From the NCBI GenBank assembly GCA_036346225.1, contig JARFIW010000588.1, positions 6,763,501-6,827,500 on the forward strand: a stretch of DNA of 64,000 bases, read 5' to 3'. This document shows positions 54,962-64,000 of the stretch, one piece after another. The stretch is from Platerodrilus igneus (lineage: Eukaryota > Arthropoda > Insecta > Coleoptera > Lycidae). The notes under the pieces were generated by a model that searched no databases, was not told the origin of the DNA, and worked only from the letters and a program-made list of their open reading frames with translations. The position numbers were made by a program, and so were the translations under genes. Within the stretch, counting starts at the first letter, position 1. Every line of letters begins with the position of its first letter.

Positions 54962-56950
54962 AATAATAAGGTAATAAAGAAAAGGAGTGAATGGATTACA
55001 AACGGAATAGTAAAATCTATTGATGTACCGGACAATATATACAAAAAATTAAAAATGACATAGACAATCAGTACCTCAATCAATTGTATAATTTGTATAG
55101 AAATAAAGTAGTTACACTTATTAGAGTATCTAAACAAAATTGCTTTAACAATAAACTAAAAAATAAAGATTCAAAAGCACTATGGAATGTAACAAATACT
55201 GTACTTAAGAAAAATATAAACAACAAGATAATGACATACAGTTACTCAAACAAAATGGCACGCAAACAAATAATGATAAAGAAATGGTAGATGAGTTCAA
55301 CAAATTTTTTGCAACCATTGGTGAAAAAATGGCAGCAAAAATAAAAGACATTGCAATTCAATCTCCTACCTTGCCTAGTAACATTCAATTAAACCAGTTT
55401 CATGTTTTTTAAAACCAGTAACTGAATCAGAAATTAAGAAATATATATTAGAATTTGGAAATCAGAAAGCTTCTGGTTCTGATTATATTAGTACTGCTTT
55501 TCTTTAAAAAATTGCAGACTATATCATACAACCTATAGTTATATTAATCAATAAGTCTTTCAGTGAAGGAACCTGCCCTGATCAGTTTAAAATTGCTATC
55601 ATTAAACCAATACACAAAGTCTGGTAACAAAAACGAAACAACAAATTATAGACCTATTTCTTTAGTTTCAAATTTAGCAAAAATATTTGAAAAAGCAATA
55701 AAATGCAGAATGACAGATTTTTTGATTAAATATAACATACTATCCAAAAATCAGTATGGTTTTAGGGCATCCATGGGGGTAAATAATGCTCTTACTGCTG
55801 TTACTGAAAAAATATATGATTCCATGAAATTATCAAAACCTGCCATTGCAGTTTCCTTGGATCTGCAGAAAGCATTTGACACAGTATGTCATAAACTCTT
55901 CTTATATAAACTCGAGTGTGTCGGTTTTCGTGGTACTTGTCTGCACCTTCTTAGGAGTTATCTAACAAATCGTTAACAATATGTAATATTAAATAACGTC
56001 AAGAGTAATTGTGAATTGGTAAAATATGGAGTGCCACAAGGTACAGTACTTGGTCTGATATTCTTTCTTATCTATATTAATGATCTATTAAGTTTAAATA
56101 TTAAGGGTGATATCATATCTTTTGCAGATGATAACAGTCTTAATTGTGAATGATACGGACTGGGAACGTGTAAAAAGTAAAACATCTAACTGCTTAAACC
56201 AAATAATACAATGGTTGGATAATAACTTATTAACATTAAATATAAAAAAACCAACTACATACTATTTGCACCTTATAAAGACAGCCTACCATTGCTTGAG
56301 AACCTAAGCATAGTATGTGAAAATAGGAATACTAGTCATTATAGTATTTTAATTAACCCTATCTTAAAAATTAAATATCTAGGTATCATGATTGACTGTC
56401 ATTTGAAATGGAGTGACCATATAAATTATTTGTGCGGGAAACTGCGACACCTAATTGCTCATATTATCTTGCTGCGAGACATTTTAAATATTCACAACTT
56501 AAAGATAATATACTTAGGGCTGGTTCACTGTGTATTGAGGTATGGAATAATAGTCTGGGGAGGTACAGCAAAATATAATCTAAAAAAATTGGAATTCTTA
56601 GAAAAAACCACATTAAAAAATTTTTTATAGAAAACCCAGATTGTATGGCTCTAAAGTACTGTTTAGGGAATTGAATATATTCAGTATATACCAATTGTAT
56701 GTATTTGAAGTTTTTAAACATTACAAAAAATTTTCCATCAAAAAAATTCTCCCCTACAATTATGACACAAAAGTAAACTGGATTTAGATGTACAAACGGT
56801 CAGAACCACAAAACAAATCGGTCAACAGAGCTTTAAGTATGTAGCTCCACGTCTATATAATTTACTACCAAAAGAAACTAAGATAGCAATTTTCTCTCAT
56901 TTTATTAAGAAAGTAAAAAGTTGGATTGCTGAGTTTTGCTTGCCTGATTA
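54962..56950 (+). pseudogene. LINE reverse transcriptase
   Basis: NNKVIKKRSEWITNGIVKSI near 54965, LINKSF and EGTCPDQFKIAIIKPI near 55550-55610, NYRPISLVSNLAKIFEKAIK (55648), NILSKNQYGFRASMGVNNAL (55735), AIAVSLDLQKAFDTVCHKLF (motif A, 55845), GVPQGTVLGLIFFLIYINDL (motif B, 56030), ISFADDNSL (FADD catalytic, 56118), then WLDNNLLTLNIKK and KYLGIMIDCHLKWSDHINYL with LVHCVLRYGIIVWGG (thumb/C-terminus). Shifts and stops near 55430, 55505, 55972 and 56150. Typical jockey/CR1-group order. Confidence 0.88.
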
Positions 56951-57205
56951 ATATGATGTTTCTTTGTTTAAACAAATATGTTACTTTCTATTGGTTAAAA
57001 TGCCTATTTTAAGTAGATTAGTTATTATGTAATGTGAATATGGATATTTACCTTGTTTAATTATTTTTGTTCTATCCTCGCGCGCAAGCTCTATTTAGCT
57101 TTTGTAAGGTAATTATTTACTTTATTTGTATTCCCTTCATTTGGTTTTGTAGTTTTTATTTATTTCTGTGTAATGCAAATAAAGATTTATTATTATTATT
57201 ATTTG

Positions 57206-59217
57206 GTTATTATTTCAAAATCTACTACAATTATTATTGTGGTTGACCTATCTGAACAACCCAACGAATTGTTTTGATCTCGCGAAGCTGATGCCTAGGA
57301 CTGATGCTTTGCTCATGGGACGTACATGGGATCGCTACCTTTGCCTCTAGTAAAAAATCGGTTGCGAATACAGGAAATTTCTATTCGATGTGTTTTCTTA
57401 TGCATATACTTCAATCGTTTTTTTTTACTTTTCTATTATCAATCATTTCTCTATTATAGGAATGTTAATGCATTCTTTTGTTTTTCCTGAAAGTTGTTTA
57501 TGCTACCTTTGTTTGATCTTTTTATCGCAGTGGATGTGCTACGCAGGAAGATGATTTGTCTGAGTTTTATTTGGAATTTAGTTGTTTTCGAGTATCTACT
57601 TGGTGATTAAAGTTTTATTCTATCGTTAATATCGCAGGTGATTCTTTAAACCGATCTATCTTAATAGGGACATTCTCTTCTCTACCGCCTCTCTAGAATG
57701 CTTATCCAAAATCTTTAGTTTTGTTATCATGCTATCTCCATTTTTATTCTTAATTTTTCGTTTGGTGGACCTGTCTTAAGTCTCGAAACAACCGTATATC
57801 ACATAAGAGTGGTGCTCCCCCATTCCGGGCTACTAACTACATTTTGGCTCATCGAGTAGTGCTTGGCTATCCACTGTTTTTCAATCACTTTTACTCAATG
57901 CGAGCTTTTCCACTCATTTACCTGGGTTGCTACATTGTTCCTAACCTCTCATTCCCTCTTTTTATCACCCTTTATTCCTCTTTTCCCCTTTTATTTTTTC
58001 GAAGTTGCTGCATAGCTAGGGGGCTGTTACTTCACGACATTGGGCCTTGGGAATGGAGAACATCTGTCTGGCTGAGCATTTTCATTGTCTATCGTCGATT
58101 TATGGGGACAGTGAAACATTGTTATCATTTTGACTATGCCGACCTGCCTAGACACCGGGGCGCAGGGATTGCACCCCGGTGTCAATTGGTCCTGCATGCG
58201 CTCAAGTGAACAAGCCCGCTTCACGGAGCTCTTCCCTGCTGGTGGACATGTGTAAGAAACTCCCACTTTTAAGCCCTCCAATTTTCTTGTTATTACATTT
58301 ACATGAGGATCAGTGTGGTGTGCCCTGAGAAGGAGGCCTCCAAACCAAGTTTAAGTTTTACGTCTTAAAAAAAATTTTCTATTGTAACATTTTATCGTAC
58401 CTTATGTTTTTATGTTAAATCACAAATGTCTAGTACTTATCGCTTATTATAGAGTAGCTTAAGGATTTTATTTTACCAACTTATTATGTAACCATGATTG
58501 GTTGTCCGTAATAACTTACAGGGCTTTACTAAAGTCACGGCTGCTGGCTGGGTGTCAGGGGTAGTTTTTTGGCTCGGATTTTTGATGCAGCCTGAATGTC
58601 CTCGTCGACGATGCACAATATAATTTGTAGATATAGGAAGAAGGTAACAAAGAAATGATCACTTTGCTGAACTTGAAACCTCACATACGTTTTTCTCTAT
58701 CAAATGTCGATAGTAAAATCAGTCTCCTCCTGTAAGAGGCTTATTTCTCATGAGTTAGAATCTGTCCCACCATTTTTCTATGCTTTCACTGCTAAACACA
58801 GCTGCATTCTTGACACTTGGAAACACAATGGCTGCGGTCAGTCCATCACAACTCGTAGGTTACTGTCTTGAAATGCGTGAGAAACTAATAATTGTGGAAC
58901 TTACATGTAGGAGCTTAAATTAAGGATGAGAAAGGGAAACTTTCCTATACTGGATTTAAAAATCCTTTAAAAATTAATTAGTAAAATAAAATGTGAAGCC
59001 TTATAAAAAAAAGAAGCACAACTTTTGTATGGAATTACTACTAGTATCAAAATTTTATATTTTCATTTTGATGTAAAGAAAGTCTCTCGTTTGTTAAGGC
59101 CAATTAGTGTAACAGAATCTAAAACCAAGTGTGCGGAATTTTGTAAAGAAAATCTAAGAAATATGACACAGACAGGCTGAAAGTAGTGTAGAATAACTAT
59201 TGAAAAATTCTATAGAT
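57206..59217. other. No gene recognised; one strong hairpin; dispersed repeat
   Basis: 58151-58160 and 58174-58183 form a perfect 10-bp stem (GACACCGGGG/CCCCGGTGTC) with a 13-bp loop. About 58770-59080 resembles 3660-3960. Open frames at 57844-58209 and opposite have no motifs. Confidence 0.45.
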
Positions 59218-59631
59218 GTTAACATTAATAACATAATGCATTGGACAGGTTCAAATGTTCCCTGTATGTTTGTTGTGGTTGGACAATTATTATTGATGAA
59301 TTAAATAAGAATCCGGTGCCCTTGAATTGGATTTAGTTGTCACCTGCAAACTCGTGCCACACCAGGATGAAGGAGCGTGCTTACTTTAAAGAAGCCTAAG
59401 GGTATTGTTCATGTGCCGATTCAACCTCCAGAGAGTCGGCTAACAGCGGTCAACGCGTCAACATCTGTTGTGTGTTTAATATGTAAATTTACCTGCTTGA
59501 TTACTATTACAATAACTTGTATATCAGCTTTGCATTCTAGTGTGATCTTTTGTTTAATAAACGTGATTAAGCACAGCGATTATTTATTACAGTCCACTAT
59601 ATCGATAGTGCTTAATTTGGCATTTTAAACA
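59218..59631 (+). repeat. Possible 5' LTR of BEL/Pao element
   Basis: The stretch starts TGTTAAC and ends TTTAAACA directly before TTGGTCCATT, which could be a primer-binding site. AATAAA near 59556. Only one copy lies in the window, so the boundaries are guesses. Confidence 0.35.
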
Positions 59632-60115
59632 TTGGTCCATTCTAGCCGTGATACGTTGAAACTGTGGAATGCAAGCTCTTTAGAAGTGGAAAGCAGTTTT
59701 GACTACTTATGGTTTGGCGACTGCCTGCAATTTAACACCCACATCAGATTTAAAGTGAGTCCTTTCCAACTTTTTTTTTATAAGATTATCGATTAGTACC
59801 TAACCTGGGTATCCATTATATTATTAAGGTTGCATCTTCCTTTACGATTTGTGTATAAACACTCATGATTGTATCCTTTTTAAACGCAATCTAAGTATAA
59901 AGCACATCTTTCAGGGTCTAATTATACCAATGATTATTTTAACGGCTTGGTAATTGGATGAATGGCATGTGATTCATTTAGCGCTAAAACTAACACGTTG
60001 ATTATTGAGTTTATTAAGGGTAGTACATTAATATAATAAGTTATTTCATTGCATCCTTGCAAAATTGCAATTGCCTTGATTAATATAAATTTATTGACAA
60101 ATTAAACGATTGAAA

Positions 60116-62107
60116 ATGGCTAGTAGTCATAGCGATTTAAAACAATTAATTCGCAGACGCGATTCGATTGAACAAAGGGTTAACAGTTTTGTAAAACATC
60201 TAAACAAAATAAAAAATGCTTTTGATCAGTCGGAGCTGATTAATAATGCAACAATCGATGAATTACAATTAAAAGAGACAAATTCCTATTGTTGTTTCAG
60301 GAATTTGAAGAAGTTCAGTTAGAAATTGAAGTATTGTGCGCAAAAAAAGATCTAGAAACCGAATATGAAAAGCATACAGAGCTTGATGATAGGTTTTCAA
60401 AGTATTTAGCGATTTCAATGGGGTTGCTTAAATCATTATCCAAACCTGAAAGTTTGAGCGACAACAATTCGTGTACAAGTGATACTAGCTCCAACAAAAA
60501 TGGCAAAGCTTCGAAAAGAAGGGTAGCGAGTAATTTTGATCAGGTAAAAATATCACTATTTGCGCGCGAGTTTGGGGCCAGAAAGCTTAAAGATTATTCA
60601 AAATCTAGAATTCTGCTCAAGGAACTATATTCACGCTTGGATGACCTTGTGTAATCGCTTTGATAATTCGAGAATGCTCGTGAATAATCATCTTAAGGGA
60701 TTATTTAATATGGAAACGTTAAACAAAGAATCGGCTAATGGATTAAGAAATTTAGTAGATAATGTAAGTAAGCATTTGAGATCCTTGAAAACGTTAGATG
60801 TTCCTACTGAAGCATGGGATGTAATCATTATTTACATGGTTACTCTAAAATTAGACAAAGTTACTTCTAGAGAATGGGAACGCTTAAAAAAGAACAACCA
60901 ATTGCCAAAATTATCGGAATTTTTTGAATTCTTGCAAAATCGGGCCAATTTCTTGGAAACACTAGAATTAAATAGTAGTGAAGCCAAGGAGCCCACTGAA
61001 TATAAAAAACGGTCTAAGCAATTTTCATTGGTAGTTAATAACACTCCACAAAGATCATGTAACTTGTGCAGGGAATCGCATGTAATTTACGATTGTAAAC
61101 AATTTTTAAAGCTTTCCGTTCCCGAAAGATGGGATAAGATTAAATCCCTAAAATTATGTTGTAAGTGTTTATGTACTGGGCATTTTACAAGGCAGTGTAA
61201 ACATAGAGGTTGCAAAATTTGCCATAAACGGCACAGTAGTTTATTGCACGGACAGCCTGCAAATCCTGTTGATTCCGCTAAACCAATTACAAACGCTGAT
61301 GCAACTTCAACCACTCCTGCCGCTTCAGCTTCAACAGTATCGACAAATTCAGTTTCGAATTCCAATGAAAATCACAATTTTGATGCTGGAGTTGCTTCCT
61401 TTGTTACAAATTCAGATTTGGATTATGTTCTGTTGTCAACGGCAGAAATTTTGGTGTGTGACAAAAATGGGAAGGCACATACAGCCTTAGCTATTTTGGA
61501 TTCTGGAAGTCAATCGTGTTTTGTGACTGCCAAGTTGTGCAAACAACTAGATTTAGAACAACAAGACACAAACTTTTGTGTAACTGGGATTAATAGTATT
61601 GCTTCCAATTTAAGCAAAAACTGTGAGATTACGATTCATTCATTGTATAATAGATTTAAATCTACGATTTCTTGTTTCGTTGTCCCACAAATTACTGGAA
61701 ATCTCCCAGCTTATGATTTTAATGTTTTGAATTTGAATATTCCTCCAAACATTCAATTAGCCAATCCAAATTTTCATGTAAGTAAACCCATTGATTTGTT
61801 GATTGGTGCAAATTTGTTTTGGACGCTGCTTAGTAATGGCAAGATTTCGTTAGGAAAAAATCTACCTATTATTCAGAATACAGTTCTAGGTTATGTAGTA
61901 TCAGGGGTATTATCTCATCCGATAAAAACTATTCAGTGCTGTTTTGTGACACAATCCATTGAAAATGATTTGCAAAGGTTCTGGGTCATCGAAAAACCCA
62001 AGCAGAAGGTATATTTTTCAAAGGATGAAAGGGATTGTGAGGAATTTTACAAAATGTATAGGCAGATTCTTGTTCATCCAGAGGATAGATACCTCCAACA
62101 AATTGCT
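60116..62107 (+). pseudogene. BEL/Pao gag and A17 protease region
   Basis: ATG at 60116 opens MASSHSDLKQLIRRRDSIEQ, the usual start of BEL gag. A shift near 60300 leads to EEVQLEIEVLCAKKDLETEY, and another near 60600 to SRNYIHAWMTLCNRFDNSRM (gag core). The 516-codon frame (60560-62110) includes SCNLCRESHVIYDCKQF and CCKCLCTGHFTRQCK/CKICHKRHSSLLH (zinc knuckles near 61055-61250), then ALAILDSGSQSCFV at about 61480 with the protease Asp in DSGS and IDLLIGANLFW near 61795. It ends YRQILVHPEDRY, which is RT sequence, so an RT segment is missing before it. Confidence 0.88.
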
Positions 62108-62440
62108 TGAAGAAACGAAGTTTCAAAGGATTTATCTATTTATCATCTAAATACTGTAACGTACGGCACGACTAGTGCTCCGTACTTGGCGATACGTTGC
62201 ATCAAACAGTTAGCTTTGAAAAAATCAAGCAGACTTTTCCAAAGCCTCAAAAATTATTGAAAGGGATTTTTTATGTCGATGATTTGATTACAGGATTTTC
62301 CGATGAAAATGAAGCAATTATAATTTGCAAAAAAATTAGCAATATACTAAAAACAGCTACATTTCAATTACGAAAATGGGCTTCAAATAGTCCAATTATT
62401 TTAAAGACATTTTATGACAATTCTGATTCATTATCAGCAT
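62060..62440 (+). pseudogene. BEL/Pao RT, internally deleted
   Basis: CEEFYKMYRQILVHPEDRYL near 62038-62095 joins protease linker to RT without the RT fingers. After a shift, LNTVTYGTTSAPYLAIRCI (motif B, 62147) and FYVDDLITGFSDENEAI (YVDD catalytic pair, 62270) follow. Stops near 62108 and 62440. Motif A with its Asp should lie just before the join; it is not visible. Confidence 0.82.
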
Positions 62441-62477
62441 AAAAACTATAGGAATTCAGTGGTTCTGCAGACAAGAT

Positions 62478-63140
62478 ATGTTATCTTATGCCGTCTATAT
62501 TGATAAATCAGATTTTGCAAGTACGAAGCGATCAATTTTATCGGTTATTGCAAGGATATATGATCCACTAGGTTTAGTCAGTCCTTGCACCATTATTGCA
62601 AAATTAATGATGCAAAGGCTTTGGTCAATAAAAATTGATTGGGACACAGAAGTGCCTCCGGATTTATCCATACAATGGTACAAATTTCGGTCAAATTTAA
62701 ATAAGCTCAATGAACTACACATTCCAAGATTCGTAATGTGGAAAGATACCATTGTAAAGGAACTTCATGGATTCAGCGATTCGTCCAAAGACGCGTATAG
62801 CGCAGTAATTTATATACGAACTGTTGATTCCAACAATGAAATATATGTAAAACTATTATGTGCTAAAACAAAGGTTGCTCCTCTACGAATCATTACAGTA
62901 CCTAGACTCGAACTTTGTGGCGCTCTTTTACTGGCTCAGTTGATGCATTCTGTCCAAGATTCTTTGACTAACAATATTGATTATTATCTGTGGTGTGATT
63001 CACAAATTGTTTTACATTGGATAAATACTTTCCCAAGTAAACTTCAAGTATTCGTCGGCCATCGAGTGTCTGAGATTAGACACCTGACTGATATTAGTAG
63101 ATGGAATTATGTAAGTACCACCAAAATCCTGCAGATGTAG
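62478..63140 (+). pseudogene. BEL/Pao RT connection and RNase H
   Basis: RSILSVIARIYDPLGLVSPC is the conserved RT-to-RH connection of BEL elements. LHGFSDSSKDAYSAVIYIRT (first Asp of RNase H, 62766), VPRLELCGALLLAQLM (Glu, 62899) and YYLWCDSQIVLHWINTF (Asp, 62985) give the catalytic set. The frame stops at 63138 after a shift and continues in another frame as ADVATRGLQPDEL, the end of the domain. Confidence 0.88.
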
Positions 63141-64000
63141 CTACACGAGGATTACAACCTGATGAGCTTGACCATTGCGACTTATGGTGGAAGGGACCCT
63201 CCTTTCTCCAACTCCACGATTATCAACCAGATCCTTTCAAACTCAGTGATTCATGTGATCTTCCGGAACTAAGGTCAAAGCAGAAAACACTTACCACAAC
63301 TATTAAAGAGCCTTTCGATCTATTTTCACGATTTTCTAGTTATTCAAAATTAATTCGAGTGGTGGCATATTGCTGTCGATTTATCCATAATCTTAGAAGT
63401 TCAAACAAAGAAACTGGTTCCTTAAGTGTCTTGGAGTTAAGTGAGAGTAGAAATAAGGTAGTGAAATTAGCCCAAGGCGAGATATTTGCACAAGAAGTCA
63501 AAATGATCCTTTCTCAGAAAGATGTTAAGGGTAAAAATCGATTGTCTTCGTTAGCACCGTTTGTCGATTCAAATGGGTTTTTCTGTGTGGGTGGACGATT
63601 AAAAAACTCTTCGCTGAGTTATAATGAAAAACATCCACTCTTGCTAGGCAACAACCATCAATTTACTCGGTTAGTTTTTGAGCACGAACATGCAAAATTG
63701 CAGCATGCAGGTCCGCAACTTCTTTTATATACGGTTCGCCAAAATTATTGGCCTATATCTGGCATGTCTATTGCAAAGAGTATTGTAAAAAATTGTATAA
63801 GGTGCTTTCGATGTAAACCAACTCCAGTAGGTGCAATTATGGCCGATTTACCAGAAACTCGTGTAAATGTTTCAAGCCCCTTTACAATTACAGGTCTAGA
63901 TTATGCTGGTCCAATTACCTTGAAGGACCGAAAGGGCTGTGGTTCAAAGCAATACAAATCTTATATGTGCTTGTTTATATGCTTTACTAGCTTTTATAGC
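63131..64000 (+). CDS. BEL/Pao integrase region, open to the window edge
   Basis: Open frame of 290 codons: NPADVATRGLQPDELDHCDL and WWKGPSFL (RH end), a linker with VVAYCCRFIHNLRSS, CVGGRLKNSSLSYNEKHPLL, then HxxxxH...CxxC zinc region (FEHEHAKLQHAGPQ, NCIRCFRCK near 63795-63815), and the core start PFTITGLDYAGPI with the first catalytic Asp near 63900. Continues beyond 64000. It is a later part of the same pol, read in one frame with no stop here. Confidence 0.85.

Larger units (their letters stand above)
53020..57205 (+). mobile_element. Jockey/CR1-type LINE, interrupted
   Basis: Endonuclease then RT on the + strand, ending in AATAAAGATTTATTATTATT at about 57178-57205, a (TTA)n-type 3' tail. 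It begins within about 50 bp of the right end of the DD41D element. It is split by a 753-bp insertion at 54201-54953. The length (about 3.4 kb without insertion) suggests a 5'-truncated or short ORF1-less copy. Confidence 0.82.
59632..64000 (+). mobile_element. BEL/Pao retrotransposon, cut by the window edge
   Basis: Order on the + strand: gag with DUF1759-type region, CCHC knuckles, A17-type aspartic protease, RT (N-terminal half deleted), RNase H, linker and integrase zinc region and core start. Protease to RT to RH to IN with these domain types is BEL/Pao. The 3' end and second LTR are beyond 64000. Confidence 0.9.

Noticed and set aside
57844..58209. Overlapping open frames on both strands
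   Set aside because: No recognisable domain; the strand symmetry and the strong hairpin within suggest non-coding sequence.
1..64000. CRISPR arrays, tRNA or rRNA genes, bacterial-type operons
   Set aside because: No regularly spaced repeats of that type, no complete cloverleaf and no rRNA sequence seen; spliced exons and retroelements show a eukaryotic nuclear genome.

Overview
The window is non-bacterial nuclear DNA from an arthropod, most likely an insect with a repeat-rich, AT-rich genome. The only host gene I can support is a homologue of ubiquitin-specific protease USP34 (Drosophila puf). It lies on the + strand, is cut by both window edges or by unseen exons, and its USP catalytic core is spread over nine exons from 1332 to 43400. 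Splice phases agree at every junction I checked. The Cys box is in exon 4 and the His box in exon 8. Species cannot be assigned from the sequence.

Nearly everything else is transposable-element sequence in the introns or 3' of the last visible exon. 1-4175 holds a dead mariner and a dead Tc1-like element. 4176-9014 is a minus-strand Ty3/gypsy fragment lying between two 575-bp direct repeats. 10852-33244 is a 22.4-kb intron containing arrays of LINE 3' ends, two inverted copies of a ~2-kb non-coding family that flank a head-to-head Penelope-like pair, and a young Ty3/gypsy element (22700-29377) with two 588-bp LTRs. 34038-43122 is a 9-kb intron with LINE fragments, a tRNA-like SINE, a TTAA-flanked foldback element and more LINE tails. 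43401-64000 holds a gypsy pol remnant split by a SINE, a DD41D-type transposon with ~490-bp inverted repeats and an intron-containing transposase, a jockey/CR1-type LINE split by a GC-rich insertion, and a BEL/Pao element that runs off the right edge.

The most interesting object is the third reading frame of the young gypsy element (28171-28938), in the position where errantiviruses carry env. It encodes a TARG1/OARD1-type macrodomain that keeps both catalytic residues of that family, followed by a CCCH zinc finger. A retrotransposon carrying an ADP-ribose hydrolase-like domain joined to an RNA-binding-type finger suggests a counter-defence or genome-handling role. That role is inference. gag and pol of the same copy are broken by many small frameshifts, while this frame is open.
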